Shown here: piece after piece, positions 51,401 to 61,264 of the stretch | Layout of the letters: each line of letters opens with the position of its first letter | Position numbering within the stretch: the first letter of the stretch is position 1 | Source of the DNA: Panonychus citri | Taxonomy: Eukaryota > Arthropoda > Arachnida > Trombidiformes > Tetranychidae | Assembly (NCBI RefSeq): GCF_014898815.1 | Contig: NW_026515546.1 | Span: 3,667,001 to 3,731,000 of the forward strand | Length of the DNA stretch: 64,000 bases | Direction of reading: 5' to 3' | Position numbers and translations under genes: made by a program | The notes under the pieces: model-generated | The model's input: the letters and a program-made list of their open reading frames with translations, nothing else | The model's database searches: none | Told to the model about the DNA's origin: nothing

Positions 51401-51656
51401 TAACAATACCAACTAAAGATGAAGCAGCAAATTTCGAAACGGCGGCAGGAGTAATTGGTATATTAAGGGTAGCAAGTTGAGTAACAGCGGCGTCAATAAA
51501 AAGTATTTTACCAATTTCAGAATTAGGAGAATTCAATCCCCATTGTTGTAAATAAGCGGCTTGTTCATCTTGAGACAGAGCACTAATTTTTGGAACAGGA
51601 TCTTCATTAGGATTAGCCATGTAAATGAATAACGGAGATCCTGGTATCCTCGCCAT
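48357..51656 (-). CDS. Gag-protease-reverse transcriptase polyprotein
   Basis: 1099 codons in one frame. The first ATG (51656) lies inside the primer-binding region, so the Met at residue 13 (51620, MANPNEDP) is the likelier start. Order: matrix/capsid-like Gag (about 1-400); a Lys-rich stretch; one CCHC knuckle C453-x2-C456-x4-H461-x4-C466; aspartic protease with LLDTGAN (D565); RT about 860-1050 with LNDLRAVN, LPMGLACAPFEFQ and the catalytic YFDD (1002-1005). Gag and Pol share one frame, so no frameshift is needed to make Pol. The C-terminus ends early at TAG in LDIFLTFLH because of the one-base break near 48387; the natural continuation is the RNase H frame. Ty3/Gypsy assignment is firm. 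Confidence 0.93.
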   Translation of the reverse strand: MARIPGSPLFIYMANPNEDPVPKISALSQDEQAAYLQQWGLNSPNSEIGKILFIDAAVTQLATLNIPITPAAVSKFAASSLVGIVTPDWVLELRKEGVSEFEIREIISNLGTRQSVIALTTEQACRRLNVNNPTKRIIWNLIKRWNSDSQPITSTIKKVIPGDSGLMRELIASDDPTGVDQQEISGDEASLPSQSNVPIVPRPRTDSVPRRISSVNEPVMINNSLPQPYQIPFSLKDPILPQFKQNADAWHWLKNVKRQLKYENVSDDTRLRVLKKALAFEFLTAAETLDEKDLTYDEYIIGLENYLRGPAALATAQAELSSLTYSFDEHPTQFIDRLKDRVTKVKGDLSRQGFLYEVMEHLPKNLRDNLVEVRANTDLDALIGVLIHKYYNHLEQKKEKEKQKDNKSDRFPRKAYLPPSNDKQSNQISNDTNHNNQYNRMKSNIRDYRDFKCKKCNQSGHSARYCPEDSSNSLPGSNQLRMSGVQLKDNTSMSSSSSSISNNLITANNPASSASPNTLNHLFMVDSHHSRISKISSDIINVPMILMHLCYPDRQPFKTGEVLLDTGANTACIDYELANQLKAYVMHSDIAIKGIVPDNYLQVVGAAFAFIKHPTMKTVKALRFQVVKHLEPIMVIGNRFCDIFYANIKNNGGKYSVSIQEYIDSEPLSSEVLFRFCTPEESIDLCSQPESTIMYLKQLIHSNENKNENQSKNQNEVKSVCEISTQTEQYLVEQLNQLPDSPYNQDEQKVSSHRIVDHEQFIKSINPEYQLISNDKTLDESSFFIDESKEKPLEERLLKRMDSNLNGNQINQLMEILLEYSDVFSQRQSDLGFVPWQKWPIKIDIGDNQVPYQKPYPCTIQIRKAYQNLISNLIDNDIIEPSDAPGGSPALLVGKTDGTYRLLNDLRAVNRMTKIIYHPMPRVDDCLEAVRYGKFFNMLDLYQGYFQIEIPPEERGKTVFVTPDGKYQYKRLPMGLACAPFEFQRLMNKVLEGLNYSECLGYFDDIPIIGKSWENLLINTKQVLSRLRLWNLKVKTDKCKFGCRELVLLGHLVNGTGIRPDPKKVEALKQLPYPKSVRQLQSILGCYNYFLDIFLTFLH
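51639..51655 (-). other. Candidate primer-binding site of the Gypsy element
   Basis: Minus strand TGGCGAGGATACCAGGA begins three bases after the 5' LTR, where a site complementary to a tRNA 3' end (TGG...) is expected. I could not match it to a particular tRNA. It overlaps the first ATG of the gag frame, which argues that translation starts at the second Met. Confidence 0.5.
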
Positions 51657-51658
51657 TT

Positions 51659-52850
51659 TGTAAGGGTTTACAAAAAATTATAATAATAATAATAGAATTC
51701 GAATTGAGGTTTTCACTTCGAAGTCAAACAGAATGATGAATGGAGCGGATAAGGCAATAAACAGGAGACTCATTTAAGTCCTTACTTCTTAAATAACAGA
51801 TTCGGATCACGGACCTTCGTTATTTATTTATCGAAGATATAACAATTAACAGATTTCTAGAGCTTATCGATAAGATAGAAATTAGAAGCACTAACACGGG
51901 ATAAACGTGATTAGATTTAACACAATTGGAACAAATGTAATTCGAATTACTAACACGGGATAAACGGGTTAAAGTAATAGTTGAGATTGAGATTGACTAA
52001 CACGGGATTAAACGCGATTAGATCAGGGTTAACTACCACGGGATAAACGTGAATAGCTGGGGTTCTACCACGGGATAAACGTGAATAGATGAGATTAGTA
52101 ACTACCACGGGATTGACGTGAATAGCTGAGGTTCTACCACAGGATAAACGTGAATAGATTGGGGTTCTACCACGGGATTGACGTGAATAGATTGAGATGA
52201 TAACTACCACGGGATAAACGCGAATAGTTGAGGTTCTACCACGGGATTGACGTGAATAGATTGGGGTTTCTAGAGCTTGCTTTTAAGATAGAAACTGAGA
52301 GTACTAACACGGGATAAACGTGATTAGATTTAATTGAAAGTTCGAACTTAATTCAATTAGGGATAACGATGAATTGCACTGGCGTACTCGCTACAGAATT
52401 ACCAATTACATACACTAATTAGAATTAGAACAAAACAAAAGATGAGCTCGAGCTAAATTAAGCTTTTATTGAGCGTTAACACAAATGTGGAGTTGAGGTT
52501 GAAACACTTTGATCACTTGACCAATTTAACATGAATACAACAGTAACAACTAAAGATATGATGATTGTTGTGGCTATTTATATCACTACAGAAGGAAAAG
52601 GAAATTAGGAAGTTGAGGCGAATTGGAATTCGGAAATAGTTAGTAACTAACCAGATAACCACAATTAAACTTTGATTAATTATCAAGAGAATAGAAAAAA
52701 TGAAAAATAGAAAAATAGAAAATAGAAAATGAAAAATAGAAAAGAACAAAAAATGTGAATCTTAAGGGACCATTAAATAATTATATCCCTTAGGATCTTA
52801 ACAATAGATTAACCAATTGATTAAGAGGGTAAAGAAGATTAACCCTTTCA
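51659..52850 (-). repeat. 5' LTR of the Gypsy element
   Basis: 1192 bp, TG...CA. On the minus strand the order is: U3 of about 266 bases; TATA-like GATATAAATAGCC (52584-52572); AATAAA (52470-52465) about 105 bases on; then the dyad repeat array; then the LTR end and primer site. This order places the dyad array after the poly(A) signal, hence in U5 and in the 5' leader of the RNA. The sequence equals the 3' LTR except for three indels. Confidence 0.95.
51891..52327 (-). repeat. Array of 11 dyad repeats in 5' LTR (leader RNA)
   Basis: Copies start at 51891, 51950, 51997, 52033, 52065, 52102, 52134, 52167, 52204, 52236 and 52304. On the transcribed strand each reads CTA..CACG, a 7-base centre (mostly TTTATCC or TCAATCC), CGTG.TAG. 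Each could fold into a small stem-loop of 4+3 pairs with a 7-base loop. The frame that reads through the array (51950-52210) is a by-product of the repeats, not a gene. Confidence 0.85.
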
Positions 52851-52854
52851 AAAC
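52851..52854. other. Target site duplication AAAC, right copy
   Basis: Matches AAAC at 41708-41711 left of the element. On the minus strand it is GTTT within the interrupted gag frame. Confidence 0.8.
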
Positions 52855-53331
52855 ATTATCACTAGCTCGTTGAAGAGTAGCCTCAGCTCTCTGCGCTCTT
52901 TGAAGTAGATCATGAACTGAATGAATTTCAAATTGGGCAAAATATTGAGAAATTTCAGGCTTGATTCCTCGGACGATCAACCTTATAACCTTCCTCTCAT
53001 CCACTTGAACATTAATTCGTTTAAAAAGTTTAATTTGTTCCAATATAAAAGACAAAACTGACTGATTTTCCTGTTGTCTTCCTTGGTACAGTTTATTCTC
53101 CAACAATTGAAAGTAATTTGGGTTTACGAAATCACCAAATAACATCTCTTTCATGGTACTGTAGTTGATAACATTTTTATTTTTTACATAAGATAAATAC
53201 CAAAGTTTGATCGTGCCAGTTATAAACATTGGAAATCGTTGTAATCGAACATCATCATCCCAACCAACGGCCATCGTTTCGAACTCGAAATTCTCAAACT
53301 ATTCGAAGATATCTTGACCTGTCACCACTCA
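52851..53331 (-). pseudogene. Decayed gag fragment of older LTR element
   Basis: Minus-strand frame with a retrotransposon Gag pattern: GWDDDVRLQRFPMFITGTIK, LWYLSYV, then FGDFVNP and the QLLENKLYQGRQQENQSVLS stretch typical of Ty3-type capsid proteins. The present ATG is at 53274, but the same frame continues upstream through TAG (53299-53301) and TGA (53329-53331), with Gag-like residues between them, so the true N-terminus lies further up and is broken. At 52851 the frame is cut by the newer Gypsy element; its end lies at 41616-41711. No protease or RT of this element is left in the window. Confidence 0.8.
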
Positions 53332-53861
53332 GTCGATAGACATTCAGACTTTGCTCAAGTGAAAGGTTATTTTGAAAAATTTGACATTTTTTTGCTCAAT
53401 CATTCAAATTCTACAATTTATATTATTTCAAAAATAACCTTTTAATTCATAACACCTTTTATATCAAATGATCTCAGAACAAAATATATTGATAAATAAT
53501 TTGTACCTAAACTTGCTTTTGAAGCTGTTCAAGGTATTATATTTATATTATCAGTTATAACAAAATTATTCTAGTATTCAAATTGCGATATATTTCATCA
53601 CCCTGACTTGCTCTTTAAGCTGTCTTAGGGTATTCTATTATATCACAATAGTAGACACAGAAACTTACCAGTCCAATGTACGAACCAAGTTAGCAATCGT
53701 TAATCAGGTTGAATAATTAGTTCTGAATTTAAAACGATTTTTTTAAAAACAATATAACAAATCAAATGATTAGCAGAAACTCTCGATCTCTGATATGTAA
53801 AACAAATGCAATTGGATCAAATCAATATCTTATGATGAATATCAAATCACTTGAAATCACT
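53332..53861 (-). other. Leader region of older element
   Basis: No ORF. Lies between the old gag fragment and its primer-binding site, as a 5' leader would. Contains two diverged copies, about 100 bp apart, of a GCTTTTGAAGCTGTTCAAGG / GCTCTTTAAGCTGTCTTAGG phrase (53513-53535, 53610-53634). Confidence 0.45.
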
Positions 53862-53879
53862 ATCCTGCCTGGGTCGCCA
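53862..53879 (-). other. Primer-binding site, tRNA-Arg-like (older element)
   Basis: Minus strand TGGCGACCCAGGCAGGAT begins two bases after the CA end of the LTR-like segment. TGGCGACC starts are known for elements primed by tRNA-Arg (the Drosophila mdg1/412 group), and the AGGCAGGA part fits the T-arm side of such a tRNA. The match to tRNA-Arg is from general knowledge, not a search. Confidence 0.65.
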
Positions 53880-54057
53880 AATGAAACGATAGTTTCGTTA
53901 TTCACCTTAAGAATTAACAATATGAACTAATCACAATAATAATAAATATAACCATTAATGTAAAACTCTTAACTTTAAATATAAACTTCAGGTTTAATGT
54001 TATTACTAGGGAAAGGGAAGTGGGACTGAAATAATACATTGTATTACAATATGTAAC

Positions 54058-54093
54058 GAAGGTGATCATGATACTCTGATCATGATCACCTTC
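54058..54093. other. Perfect 15-bp stem hairpin in old LTR
   Basis: GAAGGTGATCATGAT (54058-54072), 6-base loop ACTCTG, then the exact complement ending at 54093. The arms contain TGATCA, itself palindromic. Confidence 0.75.
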
Positions 54094-54152
54094 AGAAGTT
54101 TCTAGAGCATTATTATAATCAATAAATAAACTATTATCGTGTCATTATATGA

Positions 54153-54175
54153 ATGACCATGAGTATCATGGTCAT
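54153..54175. other. Perfect 10-bp stem hairpin in old LTR
   Basis: ATGACCATGA, loop GTA, TCATGGTCAT. The second hairpin within 100 bp in the same LTR-like segment. Confidence 0.7.
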
Positions 54176-54247
54176 CCCCATGGTTACATAAAAGAAACAT
54201 AGACAATAATCAATAATTTCGTTACTGTGTTCTGATTTTGCAAATTG

Positions 54248-54640
54248 AGCCAGCAGACAGAAACAAAGAACCTAACAAAGTAAAAACTAATGAAGATTAA
54301 AGCAGTATGGACAAAGTGAAAGTAAATAACTCTATTTATAAAAATATTAGTAAAATAAACCAGTGCGGCCTGTGTCTAAAAAATTAAATCACATTTTATT
54401 TTTAATCTGTAGACGCCTAACCTAGTTAATATTTATAAAAATATTAGTAAAATAAACCAGTGTGACGTGTGTCTAAAAAATTAAATCACATTTTATTTTT
54501 AATCTGTAGACGCCTAACCTAGTTAATATTTATAAAAATATTAGTAAAATAAACCAGTGTGACCTGTATTAAAAAAATTCATATATAATTATTGATCTGA
54601 AGAGGCCTTTTCTACTAAACATATGTGTTCAAAAATGAAT
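54248..54640 (+). repeat. Satellite-like monomers, right array 1
   Basis: Begins with AGCAGACAGAAACAAAG and GGACAAAGTGAAAGT as at 37254, then monomers with an exact 97-bp period (CAGTG at 54361, 54458 and 54555). The first two are nearly identical. Core: CAGTGTGACCTGTGTCTAAA, then CGCCTAACCTAGTTAATATT. Same family and orientation as the left arrays. Confidence 0.88.
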
Positions 54641-54702
54641 AAAATACGGTTAAATTATAGGAAGAAGAAGATGAGAATTTTCTTCCTCGCAGACTTTTTA
54701 TT

Positions 54703-54802
54703 ATAATATTTGCGTAAAAGGTACTCAAGCTAGCTCAAAAGAACCTCTATTCAAAAATTACTAAATCAAGGCCATCGTTAAAATAACACGTTTCAAGGTC
54801 AT
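54703..54802 (+). repeat. Dispersed repeat B, right copy
   Basis: Nearly identical to 38737-38839, including GGTACTCAAGCTAGCTCAAA. Here it follows a satellite array, whereas on the left it follows direct repeat A, so the modules are shuffled. Confidence 0.85.
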
Positions 54803-54960
54803 CTGAAGGTAATTCAAAAAAAAATATTACATTCAGATGACCTTGTTCTTTTGGTATGACTAACAAGTACCGCTCAAACTCATACCACTCAAGTCTCGTG
54901 CATCTTTAACTCTAGGTTGCTGAGAAAATCGCAAAAAACATCGGTAAAATAGCTGAATAG

Positions 54961-55160
54961 CCCTGTATATATCTTAAATATCACTAAAGAGGCCAAACCT
55001 ATCAAAATTTGATAAAAATATAAATTTTGCTCATCACAATGTGATCTGTGTCTGAAAAAAAATTTATTTGTAATTTTTGATATGAAGAGGCCTAACCTAT
55101 TGAATATTAATAGAAATAGAAATATAATTAATAACCATCACAATGTTGATCTGGACCTAA
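54961..55160 (+). repeat. Satellite-like monomers, right array 2
   Basis: Starts CCCTGTATATATC (compare CCCTGTCTATATC at 38062), then monomers with CAATGTGATCTGTGTCTG and GAAGAGGCCTAACCTATTGA. The last copy (from about 55138) is truncated. It marks the right edge of the repeat island. Confidence 0.75.
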
Positions 55161-57423
55161 GCTATTGAGTCATTGAGCCACATATTTACATTCTGAATCC
55201 TGGATTCCTAAAATGAAAAGCCCGCCAATTATGAAATTGAAATTCATCATCAAGGTTACAGCAAACGGCCAAGTTTCCGCTAGTGCAGAAAAAGAGAGAA
55301 TTACGTAAAAATTTAGTTTGCTACAAGAAGATCACTGATTGATTTTAATCCTGGGATCCTATCTAACGGAATCGGTTAATTAATTTATCTAATCATTTTT
55401 ACCCTGCTATTCTCAAACAGTTTATCGATAACAATGTATATGTAATAATATATTTCTTTTTACACTTGATTAAATTAAATAAGCAACAGCTTAGGCTAAA
55501 AAATCAATCCACTACAGCCATTCCCCCTCTCCTTTTTCATACTCAACCCACCCTCAAATAAATACGATATTCTATTATTATACATTGACAATGATTTCAA
55601 ATGTGAACAAAACTCAATCACAATTATGCTTAAGTAACAGCTTTTGTCTGCTTAAGATCTGAATTTTCAACCTTTAATGTTATGCAATGTTCTAGTTTTT
55701 TTATTTTCTTTCGGTTATCACCCAATCAAATGAACCTTGTGAAAATGGGGAACGGAAATTATGATGAGGTTGCTGATGATTCTGTACTTTAAGTCTATTA
55801 TTTATCCTATTCAATGGGTATTGTCATTGAAAAAATGTTTTTAATCAACAGTATACATGGAAATCCGAAAATCTTTTATCATGGCTTCAAATTTTTTGTC
55901 TTAAACATTTTCTTTTTTTGCCTGCTAATGAGTAAAAGAAACAATTTCAATGATTCATGAATCAGTGAAAATAACAAATGACCAAGAAAGTAGTTCCCAG
56001 TGGCTCGAGAATTCTGTGGGAGTGTTTATCAACGGTGGTAAGGTTAATATAAAATAACTTCTCTGTAGCAAACAAAGGGAGTGATATGTGTTCATTCATG
56101 AGTTTGTGAGTGAGAGTAATAATTATTAATAATATGATTTTCTGTTAATTTTCAATTTATAGTTCTCGTTGTTGAACAGGGTGGAAAGTATGAGGTTTGT
56201 TTAATCAATCATTATCAACTTGGAATCAGGGGGATGGAGTCTGTTAAAAACAAGTCTCACATAATCATCATGATTATTATTAATATAATTTGAGCTGTTG
56301 CTCTTGGGTGATGATGAACAGTGGGTGGTTGTGGTGATGGTGGTAATTGAATTTAATGGTAAGTTTAAAATGGTATACATGAGCTGGTAAAGTCATTGGA
56401 TGAGGATAAGAAAGATGATAAAGGGGGGAAATACATGATTGAATCAGAAAAGTGACAAAAAGAAGAAGAGAAAAAAGACGAGAGGAAGATGATCTTGATT
56501 GGGGATTATCCTTTCCTTTTTTCGCCCCTCTTTCACCCATTGCAACCAGAGAGGGAAAGTGATGTTACAAGAAGCCCTCACATTTCATCTTCTACTCCTT
56601 CTTCTTCTTCTTTATCCTCGCCATCTTTATCTTTATCCACCTCTGGACAGTTTGACAAGTTTCTAGACAAAATGTTAATCTTGTAATCTCAGGGAATTGG
56701 AAACTAAGGTTTATCCAACTTGGAAAAGGCTAAATCTTTATATTGCCTGTTATCGGCTGAGCACATACACGCATATGATCAGTTTAGCCTCCCAACCTTC
56801 ATCTTCTTTCACCTCCTCCCTTCCATCATTCTCTCTCTCTCTCTCTCTTCCTGGTCGTGTGGTTAAATCATCTGAATGCATCAGTCCAATGAGTCTAAAA
56901 CTTTCCATTGGGAATCAACAGGGAATCCTAGTTAGCAGTCGATATGACAAAAAAAGAAAGAGAAATATATTGAGGATGATGATTATGATGAAAAAGTTTA
57001 GCTTATTATCATCATTATGATTATTTAGCTTCTCTAGCTTTGGACTAACATTCACATTCAATTTCCCTGGCGGGTGACTAGTAGCAGTCTCGGTGTTGAG
57101 CTTGGACTTGACTATTTATACAACAAGTATGACAGAGAAAAAGGAGGATGATAACTCCCTCTCATCATCATCATCATCATCATAATCAACATTATCCTTG
57201 GGAGTCCTTATTTAAATATTGAATTTGAATACAAACCCATTTTAATAGATTGTAGTAGTTAAAGTAAATCAATTCCCACACCAATCAATGAGCCGCGAGC
57301 TTTAAATAATAATCAACAACAATCATCTTTTTGTGGTTACAAGGCAACAGAACAAAAAAAAACAAAACGCCTCAGGTCATCAGACTAAATATTATCATTG
57401 ATTAAATATGAATATGAATATCG

Positions 57424-57437
57424 ACCCACCGGTGGGT
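57424..57437. other. Perfect 14-bp palindrome
   Basis: ACCCACCGGTGGGT is fully self-complementary and GC-rich in AT-rich DNA. It could be a binding site for a dimeric regulator; no adjacent gene is known. Confidence 0.4.
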
Positions 57438-59951
57438 ACACACTTTCAAGTGTGATTAAATTGCATCACTTTGATCATTTAGGCTTAGTTTTAACTTGAG
57501 AATCAAATGAAAAGTATTAAAGATGAAGATGATTATGATGATGATGATTAAAAAGATAAATAAATCATTGAGCTAACGTAATAGATGGTTACAATTGCGT
57601 GAAACTTTTGGGCGTGATTAGTGTGATGGTGGGGTGGAAATGATGAAGATAATGATCAACTTTAATCAATAAGTTGCATCACTTAATCATCACCATCATT
57701 TATATTCATTATTTACATTTATTACAACTAAATCAAACAAATGGTAATGATTAAGTTATCACAATTTACTATTTATCATATTGCTTATCAAACAATCAAC
57801 TAAATAATTTTCAATTTGATTAGTTGAAACAGAGACTAATTATTTTCACTAAGATTTTGTATTACAGAAATGAATTAAAAGTAATCATGTTAAGGTTTTT
57901 TTCATCTTGATTTTCATTGAATATTAATTTGATTGAATAAAACGATGATGATAATGGGTGAGTAGTGGTAAGTGTAATGTGATATATGTAATACAGAGCT
58001 CATCATGTTAATCACAATCAACTCTGGTGGGTTATCTGTCTCATGGATTTACATGAAATCTCATGAGAATCTATGAGAAGTATTAGTTTCTATAAGTATT
58101 TCCCATGTAGTATTATTATTAAATATTATCATCATTGTACTTTGGGTTCATTGTAATGATAAGTTATCAGACACTTGGATGAGCAGGTTTACATGGTGAT
58201 GAAAATGATAATAATACAATGGTGATGAAGATGATGACGAGTATCATGAATGAATTGTATTATCATTATCACCATAGAGGGATAAATATGTAAATCGTAT
58301 TGAAGTTTCCCACTCATTATAATTACAAGATTAGTAGTAGACTATTATTTATCAATGGAAATTGTTTTGTTGGTTCATGATTAACATCAAAATTGTCCTT
58401 TGAAAATATTGATAATGATTATAAACTGATTTTCTTTTATTCTTATTATTAGAACTCGAAAATTTGAATATTCGATTAGAAGGAAATGAAAAGAGAAAAA
58501 AAACAAATAAAAGTCTTTTTTTTCTCTTTCAATTCAATGATCACTATTTGTTTACAATGTTGATGACATTTACTTTTTCTGTGTTGTTGATCTGTTGTTG
58601 ACTTTGTTAAGAGTTGATTGCAAACTCCTTTGTGACAATTTTTAATTAACCTCCACACTAATGAGCTACTCTCAAATAGTTGCATTGTAATGATCACAAT
58701 TAAGCTTAATCATCAACTTTTATCCACCTTTTCCGTAAGGGGATGTTTTAATGTACTATTATCATTAGTTATATACAAATTCTAGCTTACAAAAAAAAGA
58801 ATCCACTTCTCATAAGGAACCATTGATTTCCTTTGGAGGAAAAAAAACAAAAAGTTGAATGAATTTTTTTTCTCCAACTTCATCAAGATTTTCAGCTCAT
58901 CATCATCATTAGCAGATTCAGGATAATCTGAATCAACTCTAAGGTGGGACAAGGTCAACAACATTGAAATAATTAGTGTCTATGAAGGTAAAGTGTAAGC
59001 CTTGATTCACACCCCATAATTTTCCGTTGAATTAACAATTTAATTCATATCACGTTGATTAGTAGGAGTGTGAAATTGTGACTCAAGTGATTTAATAGAT
59101 TGATTAACATTCAGTTGGCTATAAAGGTTACTTGAATATCCTACCATGATCATCGTTTACCTCTCTGAATGTCAATTATTATTCATATTTGAACTTTGGT
59201 TACATCTCAATTTAGTTAATTGTCCAATCTCATATTTAAATCATTACAATGTAACATCATTAACAACAATGGCAACACAAGCTTGATAATCATGTTAATT
59301 AGTTAATCAATTGTTATCACATGTATGTTACAATGAACGATGAAAATAATTAATATTTTAAATAATATCCATCTAATTATTGAGTATATTTTGTTGTTAT
59401 TAAAGATTACCCTTAATTGTTGACGAGCTAAACTGTAATCATAGAAATTTATGATTCTAATTGTTTTCTCATATTTCATTGTACACTTGGCCAATTAATT
59501 AATTATAAACTTTAATCCTTATCATCTAATTTATAATTAACTTTTCTTTGTCTTAACAAGCACAATTGATCAACGAATATGATAAATTGTCAAAACTTTT
59601 AAGCTTAATGAATTCATGATAGATAATATTTTTTTGCTCGATAAAAATCAAAATTCAATCATTGGAACCTTTTATATTTTCAATAAAAAGATAGAAAAAG
59701 TTATTACTTTATTAACTGTGTTTCTTTTATTTACTTTACCCATCTCAATGCCCTCAGGCAAATTGTAAACCTGTATGATTATGAAATCCAACTCGAACCT
59801 TTCAATATCCAACCAATATTAACCATGAGCATGATGACTAACACCTCGTACACAATTGATTTATCTTCTGATATTTATTGTATTTCAAATTCAAATTGTC
59901 CATTTTAATCATAATCTTTTATCCCCTTAGCATCCTCATCATTTTTACATT

Positions 59952-59953
<2 letters not shown>

Positions 59954-60010
<57 letters not shown>
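59954..60010. repeat. (CT)n microsatellite, 57 bp
   Basis: Longest pure dinucleotide run in the window, at least 28 CT units, following TTACATTAGT. Confidence 0.95.
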
Positions 60011-60016
<6 letters not shown>

Positions 60017-61243
60017 TATCAGGCAATATAAAGATATTAAAATCCAAGGCAAGGAAAACCATGAGTCCCACCACATGTGTCAGAAAATTAAATTGAATAT
60101 AAGATAAATTTAAAATGATGAAGAAACAAAAACATCTCGAATGTTACAACATCAGAATCAATCATCATCCCTCTCCTCCCATTCCCACTCTGTAATCCTC
60201 ATCTTACACCTCTCATCCTCCCACAATCTAAATCATAATCACCATCATCATAAGTGATAAAATTTCATATCTTTTAATGTTTACATTTCAAGTCATTATA
60301 ATCATCTGTAACAATAACATAAGAAGATGATTATGATGAAGATGCTGATGATACAATTGATGAGACATAACAATGTGATACAATGTACACAATGTAATAA
60401 TATATTAATAAATTGTTGTCTATTTGATTTGGTGACATTTATTATCATTATCATTGATCAGAATCAAATTTCAATGATTGAATCAACAACAGAGTAACAA
60501 TCAAATTTAATAGTTTCAATTTGAAATCTAATATTTATCTAATGATTAACTGATGATGATTAACTAAAATTATCTACCATGTAAGGTTAATCTTTGTAAC
60601 AATTCATATATAAATTTTAATCGGTTAATTGTGTCAACTGATATCCAATGTTGATTAGATTGTTAATCGTTAATTTTTTTAGTCGACTGTCTTTTTTTCC
60701 TCATTGTAAATGCTTGATTTTTATCAAATCTCTGAATGGGATTATATGGATATTGGTATTTGACTGTTGATTGTTGTTGATTAATTTTAATTGGATTTGA
60801 AAATTTTGATTTTATCGTTTTTTTTAATGTCTCTCTCAATGAGATTTTGATGAAGATAAAATTGTCAAGAGGGCAACAATGTTTTTCTTTGACACATTCA
60901 GCACGTAACACGTACCAGCACAAGGACAATTGAATTAAAAGGTATTGAGGATGTGAAAGGAGTGGGAAAGATAAAGATGACGAAGATAAACAGTAGATGA
61001 TGCGTGAAGATGAAAATAAAAAGTTCTAATCGAATTTTTTTTTCTTCTCTTCCATTCTTATTAGTCATCCAGCTGAAACAACATTTAAAAGTGACCTTTA
61101 CAATAGGTCTTTTTTTCTCGAATCAATTGTTGTTTGTCATTCCCTTATCATCCTTATATCATTATCGAAAGACACACTTTCGATTATCATCATCAGCTGA
61201 GTGAAAGTTTTGTCACATCTTTTTAACATCTTCCTTTTTGCAG

Positions 61244-61264
61244 TCTCTCTCTCTCTCTCTCTCT
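61244..61264. repeat. (CT)n microsatellite, 21 bp
   Basis: Perfect short CT run after TTTTTGCAG. Confidence 0.9.

Larger units (their letters stand above)
41712..52850 (-). mobile_element. Ty3/Gypsy LTR retrotransposon with extra 915-aa ORF
   Basis: Complete element of about 11.1 kb, transcribed on the minus strand: right LTR (5'), leader, gag-protease-RT, RNase H, integrase, an additional large ORF, left LTR (3'). RT before integrase, DD35E and a GPF module place it in Ty3/Gypsy. The LTRs are identical apart from three indels, so insertion was recent. The coding region has two frame breaks, near 48387-48390 and 47844-47850. It interrupts an older gag-like frame. Instead of an envelope gene it carries a RING-like plus REXO-like ORF. 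Confidence 0.95.
53882..54225 (-). mobile_element. 5' LTR-like segment of older element
   Basis: Ends TGAAACGATAGTTTCG on the left (CA end on the minus strand, next to the primer-binding site). The far boundary is set at CGTTAC (54225) by similarity to the segment ending at 39985. It contains two perfect hairpins (54058-54093 and 54153-54175). Its interior does not visibly match the 39577-39985 segment, so the outer element may be a chimera or two elements. Confidence 0.5.

Noticed and set aside
51950..52210. 86-codon minus-strand ORF in the LTR with repeated IYSRLSRGRTP units
   Set aside because: It is the translation of the dyad repeat array in U5. The other LTR copy breaks this frame by single-G indels.
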